Assembly (NCBI GenBank): GCA_023897205.1
Contig: JAHWDD010000004.1
Coordinates: forward strand, 4,712,001 to 4,776,000
Length of the DNA stretch: 64,000 bases
Source of the DNA: Exophiala sp. HKRS030
Taxonomy: Eukaryota > Ascomycota > Eurotiomycetes > Chaetothyriales > Herpotrichiellaceae
Direction of reading: 5' to 3'
Under the pieces are notes generated by a model. The model had not been told where the DNA came from. It made no database searches and saw only the letters and a list, made by a program, of their open reading frames with translations. Positions 34,202-44,962 of this stretch are shown in pieces; position 1 is the first letter of the stretch, and each line of letters opens with the position of its first letter. The position numbers and the translations under genes were made by a program.

Positions 34202-36178
34202 ATGGCTCCGTTTTCTCCTGTCAAGAGACCCAGACGCAACAGTCTGCCCAACAACTCACTTGCACAGACTTTGCTTGATCAACACAACGACTTCGACAAA
34301 GATGACTTTTGGGAAACAGCACGGCTGTTCACCGTTCTGGACGAGGATGGTCACATCTCCGGTTCCGCTCCGGCTACCACTTCCCATAAGCGGAAGCGAG
34401 ACGACAGCAGTCCTGGTTAGTATGATGTCTGACTTGTTCTGGGTACAGGCTCTGACAAGAAGTCCAGACGAGGTACAAGCGTTTTCGGATGGCAGTCACG
34501 GGTCAACCCCCCTCGAGGAGCTCTTTCCTGGGTCTTCTCCTTCATTGCCATCTCCAGAGGACAGAATTGTCGAGTTGGCACTTGCAAATCCCTTCATTAC
34601 GTACCATTCCTTGAAATTGTCAGAGCATCCTCGTCTCACATCGGTCTTTGACCCTGTCAAGATCCCGACCCAGGTACGAGTCAATGGTTTAGTCAAGTTT
34701 CATCTTCAGTTCAGCGATCCAAATATGCCTTCGAGTACCAAGGAGGTCCTGTCCAAGTACCGGCAGGAGTACAACGACCAGATGAAGTCCAAGGTCGGAG
34801 ACCTTCCACTCCTTCCAGCTGACTTCGGCCGAGGTTTGCGCCTCAATCCGATGGATTTGAGGCTATTCAAGTTTTGTACGTCGGCATCCTCAGCTTGATG
34901 ACACTGACCTAACAAGACATAGACGTCGTTGCATATTGTGCTGGACGGACACTCTTGCCTGCCTCCAACGTTTGGCTGACAGGGGTACCAGCCATTGCCG
35001 AGAAGTCTGCCTGTGTCAGGCACGCCATGCTTTCATGCGCCGCGGGCTACGTCCTTGATTATGCTCCTTCAGAAAAGCTCAAACAGCGAGCCAGCTTTCA
35101 TCACAAGCGCGCCATCACGTTGCTGAGCAAAGAGCTCAACAAGAAAGAAAACTATGAGCCAGGCAAGGAGGAACCCCTTTTGATGGCACTGTCGCTTCTA
35201 AACCACGAGGACATCGTCAACTGGGAGACCAGAGAATCTACCAAGAGAGTGCCAAAGTGGTATCAAGGCGACCTGGCAGTCAAATACCTTCTCGATAAAT
35301 CAGACCCAGGTTATCGATACAACCATCCTGTCAACGTGCAGAGCACCAACAATCGCTACGTCATGAGCCACTATCAAATGAAGAGTCTCATCCTCAGCGA
35401 CACTTGTGCACCTCTCAAGCCAGACACCGAAGACCATGCCTACAGCTGGTTGCTGGAAGGCAATGAAAAAGAGGTGAGACGGGTGACGGGACTGGCAGGC
35501 TGCTGCGCAAAGATCTTGCATATCTTCACGCAGATCACCCGTCTTTGCTGGCGACTACGGGAGAATCCAGACTCCGTTCCCATCCAGAAGGCGGGCGAAG
35601 TCATCTTGCAGTCGTTGACCAATTTTCAACAATGGTCGAACATTGTCACCCGTCCCTACGCAACTGCAGAGGAACTCGGTGAAGCCTGTGATGCAGACAA
35701 GGACGAGCATGGGAAGATCTGTACGGACGCTCTGAGTGTCGCCCTGAACGCCGACTCGTACGTTCTTGCGGCTCAGATCTACATCCTGTGCCGGCTGTTT
35801 CGGAAACCCCGGCGGCACCCCGACGTCCAGAGCAGACTGCGCACCTTGATCCGGTGGACGGACTATCTTCCGCTAGACGGGCCACTCTACACTGCCCAGG
35901 ACTCTTTGTACGGGCTTGCCATAGCGGGCTTCATCGCCATTGAGCCGGAACACCGTGACGTTGTGGAAGGACAATTCTGTCCTTTGCTCATGGGACCACG
36001 AGGGAATGACCCGCCGGTGTGGAGAGTGACGGAAGCGCTCTGGCGCTGGCTCGACGAGGCGGGAATCGAAGATGACCCAACCGAGACGGACAATATTACT
36101 CTGTCGCAGAGGAAGCCTTGGTGGGAGGACATGGTGGCTTGGATCATGGACACGCAAGGAAGATTGAGTCTTTCTTGA
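34202..36178 (+). CDS. Fungal_trans_2-domain protein without a Zn2Cys6 cluster
   Basis: Three exons, 34202-34415, 34468-34875 and 34923-36178, 625 residues. Intron 1 (52 bp) uses branch CTGAC and acceptor TCCAG and joins ..DDSSP to DEVQAFSD; intron 2 joins LFKF to YVVAYCAGRTLLPASN. The N-terminus is basic (KRPRR at 8-12, HKRKRDD before the first junction), likely nuclear localisation signals. The remainder is all-helical and matches the ARCA-like Fungal_trans_2 regulatory domain (VWLTGVPAIAEKSACVRHAMLSCAAGYVLDY, ITRLCWRLRENPDSV, ALNADSYVLAAQIYILCR, and WRVTEALWRWLDEAG). The usual CxxCxxxxxxC cluster is absent in the open frame and in the ~800 bp upstream, so the protein may act through partners, such as its divergent C2H2 neighbour. 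That link is inference. Confidence 0.88.
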
Positions 36179-36673
36179 ATTTGAATTTACGTTTAATGGC
36201 GGTTTTTTTTGGAAAGGTGGATGGATGACAGGATGTTACGAACTACTGGAGGGGATATGGATACGGTACCCTTTGTGAGGAATATTCGACAAAAAACTTA
36301 TTGATGTGACGACCAGACCAGGAGACCAAAGAAAAGCGACACGATTCGCCATCATAGCTTGACAGATTGTCACGAAGTAACCGACAGTAACAGGAGTACA
36401 TGGAACAGCCATAACGACGACGACACGAATATAGGGCGACATACAGGGTACAAAGACAATTCATACGAAGCAATACGAAACATGGGATCTGCAAAAGGGG
36501 GGAATCATAGGCAGGGACAAAAGGGTCTCAACACGCCGGGCGGAAGGGGATTGATGGGGCACCAGCTAGTGATAAGTCAGAGAGGCTCACTCGGCAGTCA
36601 ATCGAGCATGATCAGGCAGATGATGCTCTTGATTTCTAGTTATATTATGCCCTCTATCTTTCTAGAATTACAT
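36179..36673. other. Convergent 3' flanks
   Basis: Between the stop codons of the Fungal_trans_2 gene and UVE1. Nothing recognised. Confidence 0.55.
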
Positions 36674-39106
36674 TCATTCCTCATCATCCCCCTCGGCATA
36701 GTTCACATACTTTCTCTTCGCGCTCCTCCTGCTCGTCGTGCGCGTCGGAGCCGCCCTTTTAGTCTTCAGCACGGGCGTAGCAACAACGGCTTCCTCGGCA
36801 TCAGTCAAATCAGGCATGTCGACATCGCTTCCTCCACCGCCGTCGTCATCGTTGCTCAACTCTGACAAGTCGCTCTCGCTGGGCGTGGGCGTGGGGACCG
36901 ACTTGGCGCTCTTCTTTGTCAGCATCTTCCCAACAGGAGCTGCAGCGGCACGAGGTGCCCTTGCCGGTTTCTTGCCCTTTGCGACGTCATAAACAGATTT
37001 CGTCTTTCCAAGATCGAGATTGAAACTCGCGGTGTCACCACTTGCGACTTGTGACGGGGACGTGGTTGTTGAAGCACTGCCACCAGCAGCAGCAGCAGCG
37101 GCATTTCCAGCCTCTTGTGTTGCCTGCCACGCCGCCTTCTCCGCCCTGCGGGCCGCGGCTCGCTCTGCTGTCGTCTTGGCCTTTTCCGGGTCGCGAGGCT
37201 TGACTTCGCGTTTCTTCGGACGCAGCCACTCCTCCATGCCTGGCGGCCAGTACACTCGACCCTCTGGTCCGCCCATACCGACTTCTTCGTCCGGAACGAT
37301 TGGCGGTGGCTGTGGTTCAGGTTCAACATCTGCAGCATCATCAGGCTCATCGTCGTCAACTTGGTCTTCTGCGGACTTTGCTTTCTTCTTTTTTGGCGTC
37401 TTCTTCGCGGTCTTCTTTGGTGGTCTCCAAGGCTTGTTCTCGTCATTGCGAACATGTGGGATGATGTCGTTGAACGTGTCAAAGCCCGGCAACTTGAATG
37501 TCCGCATGAGTTCAAACACCGCCTGTTCTTTGTCCTTGGCTTCGATCATCAGGTCCATATCAGGATCACAGGGGGGCAGTGTCAGGACGCGCGGGTTGTG
37601 TTTGCGGCGTTGACGAGCAGTGATCGCCGGCGGCGTAGGTTCCGAATAGTGCATTTTCTGCGTTATACCCTTTCGAGTCCAGGTCGCCTTGATGCGAGGG
37701 TACAAGTCCATGATGTCCAAGGTTCCTTCGCGGATTTTGTCTGCATCGAAGACGATGTTGTGGTGGTGGTAGTCGAGAACAAGTGGAATGTTGAGCTCCT
37801 CGCATACCGGGAGCAGGTCGTGAACGCTATAGCAGACATCGTCATTCTCAAGAACAAGACGGCCCCTAACCTTCTGCGGAAGCTTCTTGTAGTTCTCTTT
37901 GAATCTCTCTATGGTGGCACCTTTGTCACCGAAGATCCCACCCATGTGGAGAATCATTACAGCATCCCGGTCTTGTTGTTCTGGCAACTTGAGAAGATCA
38001 AGTAACTCACAGTGGTACTCAAGATCGCGGAAAGATGCAGTAATGACTTCTTTTCGAGGCGAGCCGAGTTGAGTGAATTGGCCGGGGTGTGTCGTCAGAC
38101 GGTGACCTAGCTCGGCTGCCACGCGACCGGCTTCCGCTAATGCTTCCGAGGCAAATGGAGCGAGTTTGTACCCGTAGACATCGTGGCTAGCAAAAGGGAA
38201 CATTTCTGACGACAATCGCATAAACTTAATACCATATTTGTGGTTCCACCGAAGCATTTTGGAGATGTCCTTGGCATTAGCTAGACCGAGGGCTTCCACA
38301 TAGGCTTGACCTCGGGCTATGTCTGCAGGTTGTTCTTTGTCTGGCCGATTCTTGGTCGCATGCTCCGGTTGCGAAGGGTCTTTTAGCGGATGACGATGTT
38401 CAAGAATGGATGCAATGCGACATGTTCTTGATGAGAAGACTGGAGGATTGGAAGCTCGGAGATAGGTGTTTAAGCATGCATAGCCTAACCGTCCTTTCCA
38501 TGGTAGAGGCAGGTAACCACTGTTGACAGGGGGCGGTCGCGAAATGGCTTCTTTGAGTTCCTCAGGATCTGCTTCATCTTCTTCCTCGCCTTCTGGATCC
38601 CCTCTGCTTAAGCTGTCATCCTGTTTTGGGGCTTCCATTGAAGGTGTGGCAGGTTTCGACGACACAACTTCTGTGTCGTCTAGCTCCGTTTTAACCTGCG
38701 TCAGGGAAGTCTTTGTCTTCTTTCTTCTTCCTTGACTTGGCTCCTCTGAGTCTGGAGATGCTCGGAGAGCATCTTTGCCATCCTTGATCAACTCATTTGT
38801 CAGGGGATTCGTGTCGATGTGGGCTGGAGCGACCTGGTTGGATGCTCGACGTGAGCTCATTCGGCGAACAGGTGTAGGGGGCACCATTCCAGAGGCTACA
38901 GAAGTCACATTCGTCGGCAACGTCGTGGGAGAAGGGATTATGCCCTGCACATTGGCTATAGATGACCTCTTGCGTTTGGCCATGGTGATCAGGGGCAAGG
39001 AAGCGATCTGTTGGTAAGGGAGACGTAGAAGTAGGAGGCGTCCGGCACTTAGTACATTCCGCTTCAAGGACACAACAGACAGCAAAAGCGCAGGCAAAGA
39101 GATCAT
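36674..39106 (-). CDS. UVE1: UV damage endonuclease (UVDE)
   Basis: TIM-barrel metal endonuclease that nicks 5' of UV photoproducts and other lesions, starting alternative excision repair. Single exon, 810 residues from the ATG at 39106. The UvdE core spans about 195-520: LGYACLNTYLRA, ISKMLRWNHKYGIKFMRLSSEMFPF, AELGHRLTTHPGQFTQLGSP, MILHMGGIFGDK, RLVLENDD and NIPLVLDYHHHN, which carry the metal-binding Glu/His/Asp residues of the family. The first 41 residues (MISLPALLLSVVSLKRNVL..) are hydrophobic/basic like a mitochondrial signal. An in-frame ATG at 38983 starts MAKRKRSS, a nuclear-signal-like N-terminus. The ~290-residue C-terminal tail is Lys/Ala-rich then acidic, ending in RRSAKRKYVNYAEGDDEE, well beyond the core. 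Confidence 0.96.
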   Translation of the reverse strand: MISLPALLLSVVSLKRNVLSAGRLLLLRLPYQQIASLPLITMAKRKRSSIANVQGIIPSPTTLPTNVTSVASGMVPPTPVRRMSSRRASNQVAPAHIDTNPLTNELIKDGKDALRASPDSEEPSQGRRKKTKTSLTQVKTELDDTEVVSSKPATPSMEAPKQDDSLSRGDPEGEEEDEADPEELKEAISRPPPVNSGYLPLPWKGRLGYACLNTYLRASNPPVFSSRTCRIASILEHRHPLKDPSQPEHATKNRPDKEQPADIARGQAYVEALGLANAKDISKMLRWNHKYGIKFMRLSSEMFPFASHDVYGYKLAPFASEALAEAGRVAAELGHRLTTHPGQFTQLGSPRKEVITASFRDLEYHCELLDLLKLPEQQDRDAVMILHMGGIFGDKGATIERFKENYKKLPQKVRGRLVLENDDVCYSVHDLLPVCEELNIPLVLDYHHHNIVFDADKIREGTLDIMDLYPRIKATWTRKGITQKMHYSEPTPPAITARQRRKHNPRVLTLPPCDPDMDLMIEAKDKEQAVFELMRTFKLPGFDTFNDIIPHVRNDENKPWRPPKKTAKKTPKKKKAKSAEDQVDDDEPDDAADVEPEPQPPPIVPDEEVGMGGPEGRVYWPPGMEEWLRPKKREVKPRDPEKAKTTAERAAARRAEKAAWQATQEAGNAAAAAAGGSASTTTSPSQVASGDTASFNLDLGKTKSVYDVAKGKKPARAPRAAAAPVGKMLTKKSAKSVPTPTPSESDLSELSNDDDGGGGSDVDMPDLTDAEEAVVATPVLKTKRAAPTRTTSRRSAKRKYVNYAEGDDEE

Positions 39107-39560
39107 CCGATTTCTAATTCCACAGCAAACAGCAGCAGCATGGGCACTTGCACCTGGGACTTACAGAGGAAATGAGACAAACCCATATCGAATATTGGCA
39201 GCCTTTGTTTGGAATTTTGCTCCTTGAAGGCTCGTGCTGTCATCGACGTCATGGACTTTTGCAGTGAATCACAGAATTTCCAAAATGTCGATGGCATTTC
39301 TCGATTTCAGCCTTGGCTAGAAGCGGTTTAAATTGCTTGCTGCTTTTGATACGACCCTCTGCAGGAACTTATTCACTGCTGGCTGCTTTTATGGCCACCT
39401 TCTTCTCCATATGTCTCGCCCTCTTCATCTTCGTCCTTCTTTCTCGTCTTCCATGCCAACGCCAACAATCACAAAAGAAACCAATCTATCTGATGTACAC
39501 AAAGGAAATAAGTCTATCTAAGGTATCTCGGTCTTTCTCGTCTAAGTGTCCCCTCTTTTA
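39107..39560. promoter_or_regulatory. UVE1 upstream region
   Basis: Short spacer between the UVE1 start and the stop codon of the MFS gene, both on the minus strand. No motif claimed. Confidence 0.5.
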
Positions 39561-41262
39561 TCACGCTGATGTTATGAACCGACTTTTCCTCCGAAGTAAA
39601 TGGCCATATCTGAAGAGTATCCAAGGAATAGGAAGCAGGGCCAGAGACAAAAAGCCAAACACACTTCCCGACCAGTGAACACCCAGTTCCTCGTACATCT
39701 GAATGGTGAACAGAGGGAATACAGCACCGAGAAGGTATCGAAAGGCGCCGTTTGCTGCGACAGCTGTTCTGGAATAAGTCTCAAAGTGTATGTTTGTAGA
39801 AGCTAGGGATGCTTACCTGACGCGGCAGCACCCGCCCCGTAAGCCTCGATGAGGTAGCTGATTGAGGACAGCTTTGGAGAAAATGAGCCCCATTAGGAAA
39901 TTTTGTCTTTCACAATGGAGAAAGAACACTCACGAATAGAACAAAGGAGCCAAAACCAAATGGGATGCCGCTCGCCACAAGTGCTGCCCAGTGGCCACCT
40001 CGATGAGCTTCCCATGCGTACCTAGAGTTGCCAGGTAAGAACATTAGCCTCGTGCTGACCATCGAATCCAGCCCTCTGCAGGGAAATACCGAACGCACCA
40101 GAATAGCCCGATGGGCAAGAAAACGCTCCCAGCCATCGCGGTATACAGTCGGTGTTCTGGGGCTGGATGGCCATCGGGTGCTTCCCGCACCGCTCGAGCA
40201 TAAAGTGTCTTCTGAACTATGACATACGTGACAGCGGCCACAAAATATCCAATGACCACACTGATGAAAGAGAGTCCAATCTGTCGACTGTTGAAATCAT
40301 AGTCTAGGGTGTAGACATAAACGGCGCTTGAAAAGAAGCTGAAGACCACTGCATATCCATATCCTGTGTACAGAGTCAGCGAGAATGCAATAGCCTCAGT
40401 GAAAAGTATGCTCATTGCTCGGAGCACCGAGACTTTGAGTATTGACAAGGCCAACGCCACAAAGCGAAAGCGACCAGAGTGTTTAGTCGTATGCTGGATC
40501 CGAACATCAGAAGTTTCCTTCATGAAAAGGATCAAAATCCATATGGGCGCTCCAATCAAGGCCACTACCCACTGCGTCCATCTCCAATCGCCATGGTGGT
40601 CGTGCATGACATATGCCCCTACCAACGGGCCCAAGGTAGGTCCCAAGAAAGGACCCATGATAAAAAGAAGCCTTGCTAGCCCTCCAGCTTCTCCCATTCC
40701 CCAGATATCAAGTATTGTTCCTGCACCGATAGCAATTCCAGCCGATCCCAAAAATCCACAGAGGAAGCGGCAGATCAAAAGTGTGGCAAAATTTTGTGCA
40801 GCTCCAGAACCTGATGCGAAAGCAACTATGCTTGATGAGGTGACGAGGTATAACCAACGGCGACCGACGAACTCTGACAGGGGCGCCATAATCAGTGGGC
40901 CGAATGATAAGCCCACCATGTACACGGTTCCTGGGAGGAGGGCTTGGGTACGATTGATGTCGAACTCGGCCATGAGCGCGGAGGTGGCCGGAGATGTGAC
41001 AGAGGAGGAGAATGTGCTTTGGTTAGTTGGAACTTGGTCAGCAGGAGTATATGATATGGTTCAGATGTTCTGGGTGTTTCAAGACCTACATCAAGAACGC
41101 CAGGAAGCATGGAATAGTAGTATGATAGAGCTTCAGTCCCGTACTCCAGTTGTTCGCATTTATGGACTTGTGAGGATGGTCGTGCCCACTCCCTGAGCTC
41201 CCCAGAGATTCCGGTTTGCTCTTATTTTCGTCGACCTCGTCTGTGGTTTCAACGGTCGACAT
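39561..41262 (-). CDS. MFS transporter, DHA1 (drug/polyamine:H+ antiporter) type
   Basis: Five exons: 41090-41262, 40099-41016, 39934-40021, 39817-39871 and 39561-39763, 478 residues with frame kept at every junction. A cytosolic N-terminus (MSTVETTDEVDEN..) is followed by twelve expected helices. DHA1-type signatures are SALMAEFDINRTQALLPGTVYMVGLSFGPLIMAPLSEFVGRRWLY (motif A with the GRR loop), ICRFLCGFLGSAGIAIGAGTI, the motif-C-like GPFLGPTLGPLVGAYV, and DWRWTQWVVAL. The C-terminal exons give FPLFTIQMYEELGVHW and the closing RYGHLLRRKSRF. The family exports drugs, polyamines or small metabolites across the plasma membrane; substrate unknown. It is divergent from the Zn2Cys6 gene over a 431-bp spacer, suggesting co-regulation. 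Confidence 0.93.
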
Positions 41263-41693
41263 GGTGCAAGGCTCTAGGATTTGAGTTCTATTGATGAGTG
41301 CTCAACTCGAAGAAATGTTAAGGTATGAAAACGCAACTCAATGCCTGACACGAACAGTATTTGAGAGAGATATATACCTATAGCTAGAGTCATTTGTGCT
41401 GTGCGTACTCCGTACGCTACCTGGCATATGGCTCCTAGGAGTATCGTGTGGACCACTATGAAGAGGAGTGCTGAACTGTGATTGGCCAATTCGGAGGCTG
41501 CGGCGCCGAAAACACCGGGATTTGGGCTTGGCGTCATTCCCCTCTAGGGTTAGTGCGATTGCGGACTAAGAGGCTCCGAGAAACCGAAGAGACTCTTCAC
41601 CAACATCACCTTCACCATCGCCACGAATTGGTAAACGCTCTTGTAAAGGATCTTCCGGATCAATGTCCAACCTTGAGTTGCTGGATATCTGGC
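41263..41693. promoter_or_regulatory. Bidirectional promoter between transporter and Zn2Cys6 regulator
   Basis: 431 bp between opposite start codons. Contains GTACTCCGTAC at 41405-41415, which includes a CGG half-site on the other strand (GTACGGAGTAC). Zn2Cys6 proteins commonly bind CGG-containing sites, so this is a candidate operator. Confidence 0.5.
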
Positions 41694-44082
41694 ATGTCAT
41701 CCCCATCCCGAGATGTATCTCCTCAGGTATACAAACAAAGCGTCCGATCCTGTCGAGCCTGTCACCAGCGCAAGATCCGCTGTGACCGTGGGATGCCTTG
41801 CAACAATTGTTCGAGATATAGAATAGCCTGTGTCTATCCCACAAAATCATCGGACGTTGCACGGAAAAGTCCCTCTCTACAGACAATCTCCAGCCGCCTA
41901 GAACGACTGGAAGTTTTACTATCACGGTTGACTGACAGTCCTCAGTCCAGCGCAGGAACTACGCCAGTTTATAGCGGCAGTGGTAGCCAGCCCCAGATTC
42001 AAATCCAGGCTCGTCCTAGTGCAAATGTCAATACCATTGGAATCACAAATCAACAACCATCTGAGAAGCGCCCTAGCAAACTAACCTGGGAGCTATTATT
42101 GAATGATGAACCGGCTGTCCAGGCTGAAGATACTTCGAACATCGAAAGTCTACCACAAAATGTCAGTCTCGGTTTCTCGTCATCTCTGAATTTCACATTC
42201 GCACTACAGACTCATCATATTCGCAACACCCAAGCTAACATTCAGCATGTGACAGGGAGGGAATATCATACCTACCCAATCGACAGGCTCTGAGCCAGCA
42301 GATTCGCATCTTCAAAAGAGCACAAAAGTTCACGACGCACCTCGGTCGCAACTAGGTGCTTGCCTACCTTCAGACCTGGGCTCAGATGTGCTGGACTTCT
42401 ATCCTGATGCCCAGCTAGCCCTTCACTTATGGAATGTATACATCAAGTCGGTCGATCCGGTCCTCAAATTATTGCACGTACCAACTGTCCAGTCGACTGT
42501 TGTTGCAACCATTTTGAACCCAAGATCTGCGCAGTCTTCAACAGTGGCGTTGACATTCGCCATCTACTATGCCGCCACCACGGCACTTTGTCATGATGAT
42601 GATCACGAACCCATTAATCTACCCTGCGAGAAGTTGGCGCTTTTGAGCCGCTACAAGCTCTGCCTGGACCGACTTCTCGTAGTACCAGATCTGATGGCTC
42701 ACCCAGAATTAGCTTCATTGCAGGCTCTGGCAATCTACGCAGTGAGTACTGAGGGTGGTCCCTATTCGTCGATGCGACCTTGCTTTGTTCACTTTCTAAT
42801 TGACCTGATTTGACCATAGACGTGTTTACGAGCCAACGAAGTTAGCCGAAATGTATGGGTCCTCAATGGGCTTGCCATCCGGCTCGCCCAATCCGTTGGC
42901 ATGCACCGAGACGGTGCCTCCCTCCGACTGAGCCCTTTTGAGACGGAAATGCGCCTTCGTCTCTGGTGGCATCTGTGTATCCTTGAATCCCGTGCCCCGG
43001 AAGATCAAGGATTTCAGCCTACCGTCGATGTCACGAACCGGGAGCTGCGGTTACCTTTGAATGTGAATGACAACCAAATCTATCCCGACATGACACAATT
43101 TCCCACAGAGTCGGACGGTTGGACGGAAATGTCTTTCTTCCTGATTCAGACCGAGTCGTGCCGGCTCCTACATCCGGTTCTCGATACCCAAGGGCAACAT
43201 TCTCCAGACGCCTTTCTTGACATCACGGAAAAGCGGAAGATCATCCAGCAGCGACGTCAATACCTGGCGGCCAAATGTTCAGGAACACGCACTCATCTGT
43301 CACGCCTCGCAGTCCAGCACGGGACGACCGCGTATAGGAAGATGGAGTTTGTGCTGCAACTACGGGAGGAGATCAGCCTGCGAAAGCAAAACCGGCCACA
43401 AGAGGATCCGACTCCTGACGTGCTCAAGCCGTCGTTCAAATTGGCCTGTGAGGGACTGGAGAGCAATCAGGTCTTGTCGAACGGGGCGTTTGGGAGCAGA
43501 TTCAAGTGGTTCTTCAACATCTACACCCCCTGGTACGCCATTGCTTACGTCCTGCGCTGTCTCTGTCATAGTCCCTATGGATTCGAGACTGAACGCGCCT
43601 TGGCGTTGGTCGAAGAGGTCTTCTCTCGCGCAATGAGTCTCCACGTTGGTCACGCGGCCGGGGTCGTTGGTGACTACGGGCACGACAGCCTCTGGAGATA
43701 TATCAACTTGCTCCGACATCGAGCTTTATCGTCGAGGCACCGGCGTCTTCCACCGCCTGTGGAACCTACCGATGACGGTAGAGTTCCATCGTCCATCACT
43801 GGTCGAGATCGCACAAAGACGAGCCAGCTTCTCTCAGATATCGATATGCCGGACACGACAGCGACGACGGATGGAGAAACCCCGTTCCCCAACACGGGCC
43901 AAGAATATATCCCTGATTCCAGTCAAATTATCTTTTCACCTCTGGACCTGTCGATGCCGGAAATACCGTTCTTGCCGGACTGGAATGCTGTCATCAATGG
44001 CTGTCTGAACGATGATGTCTACGACACAAATCCATCTTTCTTGGATAATTTCCCTGATGACTCTACACAATTCCGAAATTAG
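41694..44082 (+). CDS. Zn2Cys6 transcription factor with Fungal_trans domain
   Basis: Three exons, 41694-42161, 42256-42741 and 42820-44082, 738 residues; introns of 94 and 78 bp, both phase 0, the first with branch GCTAAC. DNA-binding cluster: Cys20, 23, 30, 36, 39 and 46 in SCRACHQRKIRCDRG and PCNNCSRYRIAC, followed by a short coiled coil (SRLERLEVLLSRL). The middle domain is typical Fungal_trans: LALHLWNVYIKSVDPVLKLLH, CLRANEVSRNVWVLNGLAIRLAQSVGMHRDG, EMRLRLWWHLCILE, and a later AIAYVLRCLCHSP. The C-terminus is acidic/Ser-rich (possible activation region). It probably regulates the divergent MFS transporter and perhaps itself; this comes from arrangement only. Confidence 0.92.
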
Positions 44083-44962
44083 AGAGTTGATTGTATGAGA
44101 ATTTCCATCTTGACGATACGAATATAATTATACAGTATATATGTATGGAGTACTCCGTACGGTAATGCCAAATCTCGAACCTCGAAGCCTCGGTTATTTC
44201 AAGGCCGATCAAAGACCCATGTCAAAGATCATCTACTGTACTGTAAATGAATAAATAGCCTAGACCCATCAGAAACCCCCCTCCCTTCGGCGGGCCATCA
44301 GCTAGCTACGATGTACTGGTCAGCGGTGGTGCCCCTCTTCTCGGCTGGAAACACCACCATCACCATCTACCTCGTCCTACTGTACTCTTCCTCTTTGCTC
44401 CCCCGCTCTAGAAGTCAGAGGAAGGTTTTTGAGTGATAGATGAACGGGAAGACTTGTTACCCGGATGTGGCAAAATGGGGGGGTTTTGCAGACCATAAGT
44501 CATGCACTGCACCATTCTTACCTTTGTTTGTTTCTTATCACACACACATCCATCTCATGGTGCTCGGGCGTTTTGTTTTGTTGTTCCGTTTTACCTGACA
44601 GTAGTACCTACATGACCCCATAGCGGTTCACAAAAGATAAGATTAAAAACCCTATCCATCTTATGGGTCTTGTCAGATGCCGTTGATTTAAATCGCTCTG
44701 TATCATGAGATGATGATGATGATGATAGCATTGACCATTTGAACAAAAGCCATCCTTACTGTCACACACACCCTTTTCCCCCTCCTCTTCTCCGACCCCT
44801 CAAGCCACCACGCCATACGAGTTCCATTGCACTCTTGGTGTTGGTGCTTGGATACCTAAACGAAATCAAGCTCTACACCATCGGAAGTCTTGTCACCGGG
44901 AATCAAGTAGCTTGGCTCTACCTAACAACTTGATTCGTGTCATCATCGCCGCCTAAACAACC
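44083..44962. other. Intergenic; upstream of the F-box gene
   Basis: Has a GGAGTACTCCGTACGG palindrome-like element at 44147-44162, a GATGAT microsatellite near 44710-44727 and CA/CCT-rich leader DNA. No gene seen. Confidence 0.5.

Noticed and set aside
37115..38005. 296-codon plus-strand ORF
   Set aside because: Lies entirely antisense to the UVE1 core, does not begin with ATG and has no motif.
39561..44082. Secondary-metabolite cluster around the transporter and regulator
   Set aside because: No synthase, cyclase or P450 is near; neighbours are DNA repair and F-box genes.
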